A stretch of DNA of 64,000 nucleotides from JAMHWD01 sp035911135 (GCA_035911135.1 JAMHWD010000027.1:124001-188000); one strand, 5' to 3'. Positions 53,390-63,410 are shown, numbered from the stretch's first letter. The notes: generated by a model from the sequence alone, not told the origin. Numbers and translations: made by a program.

Positions 53390-55306
53390 ATGGTCATGCA
53401 AGCGATGCGCACAGGAAGAGCCTCCAAGGCCCTGAAATACGTTCTTTTTTCATTCCTGATTCTGGGGATGGTCGGACTGGTATTTTCAGATATCGGCGGA
53501 TTTTTCCGCGGCGGCGTTGTGGGATCCGATGTTGCCAAGGTTGGCGACAAAACCATTTCCATCAATGCTTTTGATAAAAATGTCCGCAGAACGCTGGGCC
53601 GGATGAATATCCCGCCGCAGCAAGCCTATCAGATGGGTTTTATAGACCAGATTCTGGATAACGAAATCCGTAACAGCATCATGACCCAGACAGCCAAATC
53701 CTATGGTATTGAGGTTGGCCGCACTGAAATCGCCAAGCAAATCGACAAGATGCTGACCCCCATGACGCAGGAAGGCGGCGACAAAAAGGCCGTATTAAAC
53801 CAGATCCTGACCTCGCAAGGCTTTACCGAGAACGAGTTTGTGACAACCGTCTCCGGCGAAGTTGCCACGGCCCTTTTGGCCACAGCGCTGCAAAATGGCT
53901 ATATCGGCGGATCGGAAACACTGGCAAAAGACCTTTATCAGTTTCAGCATGAAAAACGCGATATCGAGCTGATTGACTTTAAAGATGCTGCTTTTGTGCT
54001 GGAAATGGACCCACCAGAAGCAGACTTGAAAACCCTTTATGAGGCGCTGAAAGAACAATACGCCACGCCCGAAAGCCGCACAATTCGCGTTGGTGTTATC
54101 AATCAGGACAATATGAAATCCAGCATCGAGATTTCCGATGATGCCGTCCGCGCCGCCTATGATGATGATATTGAATCTTTCAAGGTTTCCGAACAACGCG
54201 TTCTGGAGCAGGCCATTGCCCAGAATGAAATCGATGCCAAGAAAATCTTTGAAGCGGCTCAAAAAGGCGAAGCCCTTCAAAAGGCCGCCGAAAAAGTAAC
54301 CGGCAAGAAGGAATCCTATCTCGCCGCGCAGGGTTTTGAAGAAAACGGCATGATCGAGCAGATCAAGGCCCCGGTTTTTGCCGGAAAAAAGGGCGATATA
54401 ATTGGCCCGATTGAAACGCCGCTGGGTTTTCATGTCATCAAAATCAGCGACATCAAGGCGCCGGAAACCAAATCATTTGAATCGGTAAAAGAGCAGATCA
54501 AAAAGAATTTACTGGAGACAGAGCTGGCCGATCTGAAATTTGAAGCCTCAAGCCAGGTTGAAGACCTTGCCGCCTCAGGCGCGACTTTGGATGATGTTGC
54601 CAAGGATGTGCCCATGGATATCAAGGAATTCAAGGATATCTCGCCGCAGGGCGCCATGGCATCCGCCAAACATCCGCTCGATGTCTATGGCGAAGATGCC
54701 GCACAGATCACCCAGACAGCCTTTGAAATTTTTGAAGGCGATATCTCGCAGGTCATCGAAATGAAAGATGGTAAAATGGCGGTTGTAACCCTAAGCGCCA
54801 TTACTCCTAAGACATACAAACCCTATGAAGAGGTAAAACCGGAGCTGGTTACACGCTGGACGGATGAGCAAAAGCGTATGGATAACCGCAAGACTACGCT
54901 GGAGATTCTGACCGTCGCCGGAACAGAAGGAAAAAGTCTTGAAACTATCGCAAAAGACAAAGGCCTTCCTATCAAGAGCCTTAACGAGATAAAGCGTGAC
55001 GCACAGGAAAAAATCGAGCCCCTGACACCGGCATCGCTGGCACAAATCTTTGAAGCCGATGAAGGCGAGATGATCGCCGTCGATACGACAGACGGGATCG
55101 CGATAGCCCGCGTCAAGTCCATCACCTTGCCCGATCTGGCCAAGGCTGAAACAAAGGCGCTGGAAGGTATCAAAGCCGCAAATATTCAAAGCGCCCAACA
55201 AGAAGGCCTGATGTTATTTCTGGGAGCAGCAAGCCGGAATTTCCGCGTGAGCAAAAATGAGGCCATGCTTCAGCGCGCCTATGGCACGCCGGCCGAACCA
55301 CAGTAA
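53390..55306 (+). CDS. ppiD: PpiD-like peptidyl-prolyl isomerase / periplasmic chaperone
   Basis: 638-residue membrane-anchored chaperone. The start at 53390 has AGGA at 53377-53380; longer frames run back into the tpiA side. One N-terminal membrane helix (about residues 17-37) precedes a SurA-N domain (VAKVGDKTISINAFDKNVRR). A parvulin-like segment ends in GDIIGPIETPLGFHVIKI, and its middle looks degenerate, so catalysis is doubtful. It would fold outer-membrane and exported proteins at the translocon. trpE follows after 17 bp, as in many alphaproteobacteria. Confidence 0.92.
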   Translation: MVMQAMRTGRASKALKYVLFSFLILGMVGLVFSDIGGFFRGGVVGSDVAKVGDKTISINAFDKNVRRTLGRMNIPPQQAYQMGFIDQILDNEIRNSIMTQTAKSYGIEVGRTEIAKQIDKMLTPMTQEGGDKKAVLNQILTSQGFTENEFVTTVSGEVATALLATALQNGYIGGSETLAKDLYQFQHEKRDIELIDFKDAAFVLEMDPPEADLKTLYEALKEQYATPESRTIRVGVINQDNMKSSIEISDDAVRAAYDDDIESFKVSEQRVLEQAIAQNEIDAKKIFEAAQKGEALQKAAEKVTGKKESYLAAQGFEENGMIEQIKAPVFAGKKGDIIGPIETPLGFHVIKISDIKAPETKSFESVKEQIKKNLLETELADLKFEASSQVEDLAASGATLDDVAKDVPMDIKEFKDISPQGAMASAKHPLDVYGEDAAQITQTAFEIFEGDISQVIEMKDGKMAVVTLSAITPKTYKPYEEVKPELVTRWTDEQKRMDNRKTTLEILTVAGTEGKSLETIAKDKGLPIKSLNEIKRDAQEKIEPLTPASLAQIFEADEGEMIAVDTTDGIAIARVKSITLPDLAKAETKALEGIKAANIQSAQQEGLMLFLGAASRNFRVSKNEAMLQRAYGTPAEPQ

Positions 55307-55323
55307 GGCTGTATTACCACGAT

Positions 55324-56865
55324 ATGCCCTTTACCCGCGAAACATTCACCGCCAATTACAATCAGGGGCTCACGCAGCTTGCCTATAACTGGTTGCCCGG
55401 CGATCTGTTGACACCCGTTTTGGCATATCTGCGCCTATGCGGGAGCGATCCCTATTGTTTCCTGCTGGAATCCGTAGAAGGCGGGGCGGTATTGGGGCGG
55501 TATTCGATTATCGGCTTTAACCCTGACATGATCTGGAGCTGTGTGAATGGCGAGCCGCGTATCTGGCATGATCATGGCGGCTGGGAAGCCCAGAACGGCG
55601 AACCGCTAGAATCCCTGAAATCTGCAATCGCCACCTGCCATATAGACGCCCAGCCTGAAGACGTTCCGCCAATGGCCGTATCAGGCCTGTTTGGCTATAT
55701 GGGCTATGACATGGTAAGGCTCGCCGAGAATATCCCGGATGAAAACCCCGATGAGATCGGCATTGCCGACAGCATCTACATGCGGCCGCAGGCGCTGGTG
55801 ATTTTTGACAATGTCAAAAACATGGTCTGCGTCGTCAAACCAGTCTATCAGCATGCACAAAATTCCGCGCGCAGCGCCGAAGATTACTACAGTGAAATTC
55901 TTGGCGACATTCAGGCCATTTCATTAAAGCTCATGAACGCGCAAACGCCGCTGGATCTGCCGCAGACCCAACTTGCAACGCCCCTGCCCGTACAATCCAA
56001 CACGACCGAGGATGAATACAAATCCATGGTCCTAAAGGCCATTGAATATATCAAGGCTGGCGAGATTTTTCAGGTCGTCCCCAGCCAGCGTTTCTCGGTG
56101 CCATTTGATCTGCCTTCTTTCGCACTTTATCGCAGCCTACGCCGGGTGAATCCTTCGCCATTCCTGTTTCACTTCCAGTTCGAGAATTTCTCGCTGGTGG
56201 GCTCCAGCCCGGAAATTCTTGTGCGGGTGCGCGATGAAACCGTGACTATCCGCCCGATCGCCGGCACGCGCAAGCGTGGCAAGGATGCGGCAGAAGACAA
56301 AGCGCTGGCGGCTGATTTGCTGGCCGACCCTAAGGAGCGCTCAGAACATCTTATGCTTCTGGATCTAGGGCGCAATGATGTGGGCCGCGTTGCCGAAATC
56401 GGCAGCGTCAAGGTAACGGATCAGTTCATTGTCGAATATTATTCGCACGTCATGCACATTGTCTCGAATGTCGAGGGCAAGCTGCGCGGCGATCTTAACA
56501 ATATTGATGCGCTCTTCGCTGGCTTTCCGGCCGGAACCGTCAGCGGCGCACCCAAAATCCGCGCCATGGAAATTATTGATGAGCTGGAAAAAGCCCGCCG
56601 ATCCTTCTATGCAGGCGGCGTAGGATATCTTTCCGCCAACGGCACGATGGATACCTGCATTGCCCTGCGTACCGCGCTGCTGAAAAATGGCAGGCTTTAC
56701 GTACAATCCGGTGCTGGCGTTGTGGCCGACAGCAATCCGCAATCCGAATATGATGAAACCTGCAACAAGGCCAGAGCCCTTATCCGGGCGGCAGAGATTG
56801 CGATTGAGGACCATCATCCGATGAATGCAAATGCGCCCCTTGCGCCGGCATCACAATCGCGCTGA
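55324..56865 (+). CDS. trpE: Anthranilate synthase component I
   Basis: First step of tryptophan synthesis: chorismate plus ammonia to anthranilate. The 513 residues have the N-terminal tryptophan-binding region (CFLLESVEGGAVLGRYSIIGF). The catalytic domain has PSPFLFHFQFENFSLVGSSPEI, RPIAGTRKRG, LLDLGRNDVGRV and FPAGTVSGAPKIRAMEII. The last 86 bp, coding a non-conserved tail, overlap the antisense DUF610 gene. trpG is not adjacent but 1.2 kb away. Confidence 0.96.
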   Translation: MPFTRETFTANYNQGLTQLAYNWLPGDLLTPVLAYLRLCGSDPYCFLLESVEGGAVLGRYSIIGFNPDMIWSCVNGEPRIWHDHGGWEAQNGEPLESLKSAIATCHIDAQPEDVPPMAVSGLFGYMGYDMVRLAENIPDENPDEIGIADSIYMRPQALVIFDNVKNMVCVVKPVYQHAQNSARSAEDYYSEILGDIQAISLKLMNAQTPLDLPQTQLATPLPVQSNTTEDEYKSMVLKAIEYIKAGEIFQVVPSQRFSVPFDLPSFALYRSLRRVNPSPFLFHFQFENFSLVGSSPEILVRVRDETVTIRPIAGTRKRGKDAAEDKALAADLLADPKERSEHLMLLDLGRNDVGRVAEIGSVKVTDQFIVEYYSHVMHIVSNVEGKLRGDLNNIDALFAGFPAGTVSGAPKIRAMEIIDELEKARRSFYAGGVGYLSANGTMDTCIALRTALLKNGRLYVQSGAGVVADSNPQSEYDETCNKARALIRAAEIAIEDHHPMNANAPLAPASQSR

Positions 56866-57919
56866 CCGGGACTAGCTCAATTCCCTTTGATTTCAAGGTC
56901 GGCAACCATTCCGCCAACCCCTTGATTGTATTAGGCTTGGGATGACCGATAGCAATAGCATAGCCTTTATTATAGGCCACATTCTCCAACCTCCGCAGAC
57001 TGGCGCGCACAGCGGAAAGGCTCTCTATATGATCCAGAAACACATCACGCGATGCGGCCGGGATATCATAGTGATGCGCCATATCCTCCGCCACGGATGA
57101 GCCGATCGTCTTGGAATCAATGAAATAAATGCCCTTGTCTTCAATGCCTTGCATAACCCATGACATGGCTTCTTCGTTCTTGGTCAGCCTGCTGCCCATG
57201 TGATTATTGATCCCGGCATAGCCGTCAAAGGCTTTAAGAATTTTCTCTTCAAACTCATGCTTGAAATCTTCGTGGCTCATGCCCTCGCGAAGGCCAACAG
57301 GGCCGATATTCTGCCCTTTATCCATGGCCTGCATCGGCACATGCACCATTAATTCATGCCCACTTGCCCTTGCCTCTGCCGTAACCTTTGCCAGATCCGG
57401 CGCATAAGGAAGAAAGGCCAGCGTCAGCGGCGCCTGGAGATCAATGACATCCGCGCTATACCCCCGCGCCATACCCATATCATCAATGATTACCGCCACC
57501 CGCACAGGGCCATCATGTATCCGCAAGGATGGGCGTTTTTCACTCTTTTTAGGTATGACAGGCGCTTCTTGAACCGGTTTTTCGACCAGATATTCCTTGG
57601 GTTTTGTGATAAAGGCTACTTCAGTCTTTGCCACAATTTCGGGCATGGGCGGATCGCCGGCAAAAGCCAGATTTTTGGGCATTCTGGGCTGTTTATGGAC
57701 ATGCTCCGGGATAATCAGGGCCCGCGCAGGCACATCATCAACAATCATCACAGCATTTTTAGAAGGCGCGCGTTTTTCAGCCACAACCCGCAGCGAATTT
57801 TGATAAACCGCGACACCGTCAATCATAAACACCTTGAGCGCGATAAGCATAAGCACACCCAAAAGAATAATCAGGGTTTTGGGCGCGGCATCTCTGATGG
57901 AGGGCTTTTTCCGTATCAT
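56780..57919 (-). CDS. Divergent polysaccharide deacetylase (DUF610/YibQ family)
   Basis: 379 residues. An N-terminal membrane helix (about residues 12-33) anchors it with the bulk in the periplasm. A Pro/Lys-rich linker precedes the deacetylase-like barrel: VRVAVIIDDMGMARGYS, LAFLPYAP, ELMVHVPMQAM, NNHMGSRLT, FIDSKTIGSS and AIAIGHPKPNT. Asp-Asp and His positions that would bind metal are kept. The substrate is unknown; cell-wall glycans are a guess from the fold. It lies between trpE and trpG on the other strand. Confidence 0.88.
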   Translation of the reverse strand: MIRKKPSIRDAAPKTLIILLGVLMLIALKVFMIDGVAVYQNSLRVVAEKRAPSKNAVMIVDDVPARALIIPEHVHKQPRMPKNLAFAGDPPMPEIVAKTEVAFITKPKEYLVEKPVQEAPVIPKKSEKRPSLRIHDGPVRVAVIIDDMGMARGYSADVIDLQAPLTLAFLPYAPDLAKVTAEARASGHELMVHVPMQAMDKGQNIGPVGLREGMSHEDFKHEFEEKILKAFDGYAGINNHMGSRLTKNEEAMSWVMQGIEDKGIYFIDSKTIGSSVAEDMAHHYDIPAASRDVFLDHIESLSAVRASLRRLENVAYNKGYAIAIGHPKPNTIKGLAEWLPTLKSKGIELVPVSAIVMPAQGAHLHSSDDGPQSQSLPPG

Positions 57920-58062
57920 GTAGGCGCACTATAGCCCCAAGCTCGGCGCATAAAAACAAAAAAGGCAAGGATATCCATAGGCACTTTAAAACGCTTGCTT
58001 TTTCGCTCCTTACAAGCTTTTATGAGCGTCTTTAAAATCGCATGACGCATTTCGGGTCGCCT

Positions 58063-58632
58063 ATGCTTTTGATGATCGACAATTACGACAGTTTTACCTA
58101 CAATCTCGTGCAATATTTCGGGGATCTGGGGCTGAATTGCAATGTGCACAGAAACGATCAAATCAGCACTGATGAAATTTTTGGTCTTAAACCGCGCGGC
58201 ATTATCATCTCCCCCGGCCCCAGCGACCCTGATAATGCCGGGATTTGCCTTGATGCAATCCAGCTTGCGGCTGACAATAAAATCCCTTTGCTAGGCGTAT
58301 GCCTTGGGCATCAATGCATCGGGCAGGTCTTTGGCGGCAAGGTTATACGCGGCCCCGTTCCCATGCATGGCAAGATTTCCGAGATCACTCATGGCGGCGA
58401 GACTTTATTTAAGGGCCTGCCCTCACCTTATCCAGTGGCGCGTTATCACTCGTTGATTGTTGAAAAATCTAGCCTGCCCGACTGCCTTCAAATCACCGCG
58501 CAGACCGATGATGATCTGATCATGGGCTTATCGCACAAGACCCTGCCCGTTCACGGCATCCAGTTTCACCCTGAAAGCATCGCCACCTCGCATGGCCATA
58601 GCCTTTTGAAAAACTTCACTGACATCCTATGA
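58063..58632 (+). CDS. trpG: Anthranilate synthase component II (glutamine amidotransferase)
   Basis: Supplies ammonia from glutamine to TrpE. The start is set at 58063 (MLLMIDNYDSFTYNLVQYF), 189 residues; an in-frame ATG at 58042 is also possible. The catalytic Cys is in LGVCLGHQCIG and the His-Glu pair in IQFHPESI. It overlaps trpD by 4 bp (ATGA). Confidence 0.96.
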   Translation: MLLMIDNYDSFTYNLVQYFGDLGLNCNVHRNDQISTDEIFGLKPRGIIISPGPSDPDNAGICLDAIQLAADNKIPLLGVCLGHQCIGQVFGGKVIRGPVPMHGKISEITHGGETLFKGLPSPYPVARYHSLIVEKSSLPDCLQITAQTDDDLIMGLSHKTLPVHGIQFHPESIATSHGHSLLKNFTDIL

Positions 58633-59675
58633 CAACCATTATACAAGACAGCACCGCCCGCCTCAAAGACGGGCAATCCCTGACCGAAGCCAACATGGCC
58701 GAATGCATGAACGGCATCATGGAAGGTCTTGTCTCGGAAACGGATCTTGCCGAATTTTTAATCGCACTGGCCGATAAGGGCGAGAATGTCAATGAAATCA
58801 CAGGCGCGGCCAAGGTCATGCGCGAAAAGGCCAGCCGCATCAAGGCCCCGTTCGGCGCGCTGGATTGCTGCGGCACAGGTGGCGATCAGGCCGGGACTTA
58901 TAATATATCAACGGCTGTCGCCGTTGTCGCGGCATCTTGCGGCATTCCTGTTGCCAAACACGGCAACCGCGCTTCCAGCTCAAAATCTGGTGCGGCTGAT
59001 GTGCTCGAAGCTATTGGCGTGAACCTCAACGTTCCTGATCAGGCATTGCAACAAGCCCTGCAGGATCTGCGCTTTGCCTTTTTGATGGCGCCGCATCACC
59101 ATAAATCCATGCGCCATGTGGCCGCTGTCCGCAAAAGTCTTGGCCGCCGCACGATTTTCAACCTGCTGGGGCCGCTGGCCAATCCGGCGGGCACAAGATT
59201 GCAGCTTCTGGGCGTTTTTGATGAGAAATGGGTCGTCCCCATGGCCGAGACCTTAAAACGCCTAGGCACGAAACGCGCTTGGGTTGTCCATGGCCATAGC
59301 GGACTTGATGAGATCAGCCTGACCGGGCCCACAATCTGCGCCGAAGTAACAGATGAGACAAACTTACGAGAATTTACGCTAACACCCGAAGATTTCGACT
59401 TGCCGCAATATCACATCGAGGACATCCGCGGCGGCGAAGCGCCCGAAAATGCCGTGGCCCTACGCAGTGTCTTGCAAGGGAAAAAGGGCGCATACCGCGA
59501 TACGGTTTTAGCCAACACAGCCGCCGCGCTCGTGATCCATGGCTCCGTTCCCGACCTGAAAACAGGCGTTAAAAAGGCCGCATCCAGCATTGATGATGGC
59601 TTCGCATGGCAGACCATGAGCGATTATATCGCCTTTACACGCAGCATCGAAAATGAAGAAAGCGAAGCGACATGA
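58629..59675 (+). CDS. trpD: Anthranilate phosphoribosyltransferase
   Basis: Second step of tryptophan synthesis, joining anthranilate to PRPP. The 348 residues have the PRPP motif CCGTGGDQAGTYNIST and KHGNRASSSKSGAADVLEAIG, then the FLMAPHHHKSMRHVAAVRKSLGRRTIFNLLGPLANPA region (bases about 59079-59190). It overlaps trpG and trpC by 4 bp each, a tightly coupled trpGDC unit. Confidence 0.97.
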   Translation: MTTIIQDSTARLKDGQSLTEANMAECMNGIMEGLVSETDLAEFLIALADKGENVNEITGAAKVMREKASRIKAPFGALDCCGTGGDQAGTYNISTAVAVVAASCGIPVAKHGNRASSSKSGAADVLEAIGVNLNVPDQALQQALQDLRFAFLMAPHHHKSMRHVAAVRKSLGRRTIFNLLGPLANPAGTRLQLLGVFDEKWVVPMAETLKRLGTKRAWVVHGHSGLDEISLTGPTICAEVTDETNLREFTLTPEDFDLPQYHIEDIRGGEAPENAVALRSVLQGKKGAYRDTVLANTAAALVIHGSVPDLKTGVKKAASSIDDGFAWQTMSDYIAFTRSIENEESEAT

Positions 59676-60469
59676 GCGCCAATGTCCTTGATAAAATTTG
59701 CGCCCAGACAAGGCAAGAAGTTGAGCGCCGTGAATCTGCTGTTACCCTGGAAACTGTTAAAAAGCTTGCGGGACAGGCCTCACCTCCACGAGGCTTTGAG
59801 GGCGCATTAAGGGCTAAAAAAGAAAAAGGCGAGCCTGCGCTGATCGCCGAGGTGAAAAAAGCATCACCCAGCAAGGGCTTGATCCGCGCGGACTTTAATC
59901 CGGCAGAGATCGCAAAAGCTTATGAGACAGGCGGTGCGACTTGCTTGTCCGTTTTAACGGACATCCCCTATTTTCAAGGCCATGATGATTACCTCAAAGC
60001 AGCCCGCGCAGCCTGTTCGTTGCCGGTCCTCCGCAAGGATTTCATGCTCGCCCCCTATCAGATTTATGAATCACGGGCGCTTGGTGCGGATTGCATTTTA
60101 CTGATTATGGCCGCGCTTGATGATCAACAAGCCAGAATGCTTCAAGATCTTGCCAAGGATCTTGGCATGAGCGTGCTGGTCGAAGTGCATGATGCCCAAG
60201 AGCTTGAGCGCGCCATTGCTATCGAATCAAGCATGATCGGCGTAAACGCTCGCAACCTCAAAACACTCGAAGTTGATCTGCAAACCGCCTTTGACCTCGC
60301 AGAAAAAATTCCATCATCCGCAATCAAAATTGCCGAAAGCGGCATCTATTCCCATGATGATCTCCGCGCCCTGCAAGCCGCCGGATATTCGGCATTTTTG
60401 GTCGGGGAAAGCCTGATGCGGCAGGAGAACATCGAAGCTGCGACACGCGCGCTTTTACAGAACAAATAG
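59672..60469 (+). CDS. trpC: Indole-3-glycerol-phosphate synthase
   Basis: Closes the indole ring to form indole-3-glycerol phosphate. The 265 residues are a single TIM barrel with IAEVKKASPSKGLIR, LRKDFMLAPYQIYESRALGADCILLI, VEVHDAQELE and IGVNARNLKTLEVD. The moaC-moeA genes that often follow trpC in alphaproteobacteria are missing; lexA follows after 84 bp. Confidence 0.97.
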   Translation: MSANVLDKICAQTRQEVERRESAVTLETVKKLAGQASPPRGFEGALRAKKEKGEPALIAEVKKASPSKGLIRADFNPAEIAKAYETGGATCLSVLTDIPYFQGHDDYLKAARAACSLPVLRKDFMLAPYQIYESRALGADCILLIMAALDDQQARMLQDLAKDLGMSVLVEVHDAQELERAIAIESSMIGVNARNLKTLEVDLQTAFDLAEKIPSSAIKIAESGIYSHDDLRALQAAGYSAFLVGESLMRQENIEAATRALLQNK

Positions 60470-60477
60470 AGAATTAT

Positions 60478-60506
60478 TTGACACAAATCACGAACTAAGA
60501 TAGAAC
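60478..60506 (+). promoter_or_regulatory. lexA promoter with overlapping LexA (SOS) box
   Basis: TTGACA at 60478-60483 is a perfect -35 box; TAGAAC at 60501-60506, after 17 bases, serves as -10. GAAC at 60492-60495 and GAAC at 60503-60506, 7 bases apart, form the alphaproteobacterial direct-repeat LexA box, and the second half covers the -10. This indicates self-repression of lexA. Confidence 0.85.
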
Positions 60507-60553
60507 AAAAGAGAAATGAGCGCTACGCAGCGCTGGCGAGAGGAACAAGACTG

Positions 60554-61240
60554 ATGCTGACCAAAAAGCAACGCGATTTGCTGATGTATATCCACACACA
60601 CATGTCTGGAGATGATGTCGCCCCCTCTTTTGAGGAAATGAAAGATGCGCTGGGGCTAAAATCCAAATCCGGGATTCACCGCCTCATTACCGGCCTTGTC
60701 GAACGCGGTTATGTCGAACGCTTGCCGCACCGCGCCCGCGCGCTGGCTATTCGTCGCCTCCCCGATGGTTTCACGCTGCAGGCTGTTGCAGCGAAACCAT
60801 CTCAGACAAAAGAAGTCACAAAACAAGCAGCCAGAATTTCACAAGCATCAAATGACCTCCTTGAAATTCCGCTCTACGGCAAAATTGCCGCTGGAACACC
60901 GATTGAGGCCATTCAACACGATGGCCCGGTGGTGATGACCACGCCGGATATGATTGGCGCGGGCGAGCATTATGCCCTTACCATTGAAGGCGATTCTATG
61001 ATCAATGCCGGGATCCATAATGGTGATACTGTCATCATTCAGCGCTGTCAGAACGCTGAAAATGGCACAATTGTCGTGGCTCTTGTCGATGATGCAGAAG
61101 CCACACTCAAAAGGCTGCGCCGCGCTGGCAATAAAATTATTCTGGAGCCAGAAAACGACACCTATGAACCACAGGTTCTTGATCCGGGCCGTGTGAAGAT
61201 TCAAGGCCGCCTTGTCAGTCTGATGCGCCGCTATCACTAG
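60554..61240 (+). CDS. lexA: SOS repressor LexA
   Basis: Represses DNA-damage genes and cleaves itself when RecA is activated. The 228 residues have a winged-helix domain (LTKKQRDLLMYI, then PSFEEMKDALGLKSKSGIHRLI) and an S24 peptidase domain. The cleavage pair Ala113-Gly114 (KIAAGTPIEA), Ser148 (EGDSMINAGI) and Lys186 (ATLKRL) are intact. The long linker (about residues 75-105) is typical of alphaproteobacterial LexA. Its end overlaps convergent comEC by 26 bp. Confidence 0.97.
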   Translation: MLTKKQRDLLMYIHTHMSGDDVAPSFEEMKDALGLKSKSGIHRLITGLVERGYVERLPHRARALAIRRLPDGFTLQAVAAKPSQTKEVTKQAARISQASNDLLEIPLYGKIAAGTPIEAIQHDGPVVMTTPDMIGAGEHYALTIEGDSMINAGIHNGDTVIIQRCQNAENGTIVVALVDDAEATLKRLRRAGNKIILEPENDTYEPQVLDPGRVKIQGRLVSLMRRYH

Positions 61241-63335
61241 AATGTCGTTCAGGCAGGCGTAACGACCACGGGCGGTTTTGTCGCTGGCTTGCGGCAGTCT
61301 CAATATTCAGCGATGCCGGACCAAATTCAATCGCATGAGCGCCGCTTTTCCATGTATCCAGCCGGTCGATAACAATTGCCCCGCATCTTGCCGCACTGGA
61401 TTCTCGAGAAACAATTACATCCGCCCACGCACATTCAGCCGCCAAAACAGATGGATCCGTAACATACGAAAAGCGCCGCCCACCGACTTCAAATCGGCAG
61501 CCGGAATCATCACAAGCCCCCGGGCCCTCCTTCCAATTCTTGGCGGTATCCTGATCTGCGCCCCAACTGCGCTCCCAGACCTCGCGCGAGAATTTATCCC
61601 CGCGCAATGAATTTACCCATATCTGCCCAGACGCATCACGAAAGGCGACCAGCTTGTGTGATCCGCTGACTAACAAATCCGGCGACCTCTCCCCTGCCAG
61701 CAAAAAAACACCTATGCAGGCCGGGATCAATGCCAATAACTTCATCCATCCCCTGATAATCGCCAACGCAAGCAAAGTCGCTACAAACGCCATAAACGAG
61801 TAAAATGAAAAAGCCTTCACCTTAAAGGATGCCCCATCCATGGCCGCCACATAATGTGCGATATCCGTGATGGCCTCGATCCCCGCCCCCGCAAGCCATA
61901 ACGGCCAGTATTCCCACCCGAAAGGCATCAAAATCATGGCAATGGCCGCCGCCGGCATGATAACAAATCCCGTCAAGGGGATAGCGGCCATATTGGCCAG
62001 CACCCCGCCATAACCGGAAAAATTCTGAAAGTGATAAAGCCCAAACAGCGCTGTCGAAAAACTAGCCACGACCGATGTCATGATAATTCCGGCCAGATAT
62101 ATAGCAACCTGCCGAAACCATCCGGCATTGCGATACCATCTACTCATGCGCTCACGCAAGGCATCATAAAAGACTATCAGCCCCGTCACGGCGGCAAAAG
62201 ACATCTGGAAACTCGCCGATAACAGCGAAGCCGGATCAAACAACAGTACAACAAGCGCAGCAATCGTCACCAGACGCAGCGAAAAAGGCGAGCGATCAAA
62301 TATGATCGCTACAAATATCAACCCGCTCATGATCATGGATCTTTGCGCCGGAACACTCGCCCCGGCCAGCAGCATATAAAAAATTCCGGCCATAATCGCC
62401 AGAAGCGCCGCATATTTTTTTATGGGATGATACAATGCAAAGGCCGGGAACAAAGCCATGAATGCGCGGCTCAGGAAAAACACCGCCCCGCAAGCCATCG
62501 TCAGGTGAAGCCCGGAGATCGAGAGCAAATGCGCCAGGCCGGAATCACGCATGGCTTCATTATCTTCATCGGATATCCCGCCGCGCTTACCCACGGTAAG
62601 GGCTGAAAATATTGCTGCTGCCGATTCCGGCAGCACCGCATAAGCCGCACGCTCGATAGTATGGCGGATATTCTCAATGCCAAAAAAATCAATCCACCCC
62701 GCCTCAGACCGTTCAAGAATTCTAACGTCCTTATAAATAAATCCAACCGCCCCTATACCTTCAAAAAAGGAATGCCGCCGAAAATCATAGCCACCGGGGA
62801 TAACAGGCTCAGACAGCGGCATCAGCTCTGCCAGCACTGAAATCCGGTCACCTATTTGAATACCAGCTTCTTTTCGCAGCCGCAGCCGCACAAGGCGCGG
62901 CGTATCTTCAGGCGACACATCTTCAATAGTTAGATCAGACAAAATGATACGCGCGTCATAATCGAGCTTGAGAACCTCGATATTTTCAACCCGCCCCTGC
63001 ACAATCACCGGGCCAATATCCTCAACAATCATCGGCGTATAGACATGGTGAGTCTGATATTGAGCCGCCACAAAGCCAAGGCTCGGCAATAACGCCAGCA
63101 AGGAAATAGCAATCGCGGCAATCCGCATCCCTTGCAGCATGCAAAAAATTACAATAATCATCGCCGCGCAAAGCGCGATTACGGCAAAAAACGGCGCAAG
63201 ATCATCATGAATACAAAAAAATCCGCCAATCCCAAGCCCCAGCGCAACAGGAAGAACATAGAAATATTGCCCCGCCTGCATGCTCATCTGCGCGGAAAGC
63301 CAATCTGTCCCGTTTTTTGATGCCGCCCCGCTCAT
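61215..63335 (-). CDS. comEC: ComEC/Rec2-family DNA-uptake channel protein
   Basis: 706-residue inner-membrane protein. An N-terminal DUF4131 region with an OB-like segment is followed by the Competence domain with about ten helices and the motif LLSISGLHLTMACG. The C-terminal region (from about residue 560) is short and lacks the HxHxDH of the metallo-beta-lactamase domain found in full-length ComEC, a common alphaproteobacterial form. Natural transformation cannot be concluded from this gene alone. The position between lexA and gltX is conserved. Confidence 0.92.
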   Translation of the reverse strand: MSGAASKNGTDWLSAQMSMQAGQYFYVLPVALGLGIGGFFCIHDDLAPFFAVIALCAAMIIVIFCMLQGMRIAAIAISLLALLPSLGFVAAQYQTHHVYTPMIVEDIGPVIVQGRVENIEVLKLDYDARIILSDLTIEDVSPEDTPRLVRLRLRKEAGIQIGDRISVLAELMPLSEPVIPGGYDFRRHSFFEGIGAVGFIYKDVRILERSEAGWIDFFGIENIRHTIERAAYAVLPESAAAIFSALTVGKRGGISDEDNEAMRDSGLAHLLSISGLHLTMACGAVFFLSRAFMALFPAFALYHPIKKYAALLAIMAGIFYMLLAGASVPAQRSMIMSGLIFVAIIFDRSPFSLRLVTIAALVVLLFDPASLLSASFQMSFAAVTGLIVFYDALRERMSRWYRNAGWFRQVAIYLAGIIMTSVVASFSTALFGLYHFQNFSGYGGVLANMAAIPLTGFVIMPAAAIAMILMPFGWEYWPLWLAGAGIEAITDIAHYVAAMDGASFKVKAFSFYSFMAFVATLLALAIIRGWMKLLALIPACIGVFLLAGERSPDLLVSGSHKLVAFRDASGQIWVNSLRGDKFSREVWERSWGADQDTAKNWKEGPGACDDSGCRFEVGGRRFSYVTDPSVLAAECAWADVIVSRESSAARCGAIVIDRLDTWKSGAHAIEFGPASLNIETAASQRQNRPWSLRLPERHSSDSGASD

Positions 63336-63410
63336 AGCCTTTACCGTTTGCCTGAAAGCCCCGATTTGTTTATAAAATCATCTGATCAGAATTGAATGGA
63401 TACATAATTT

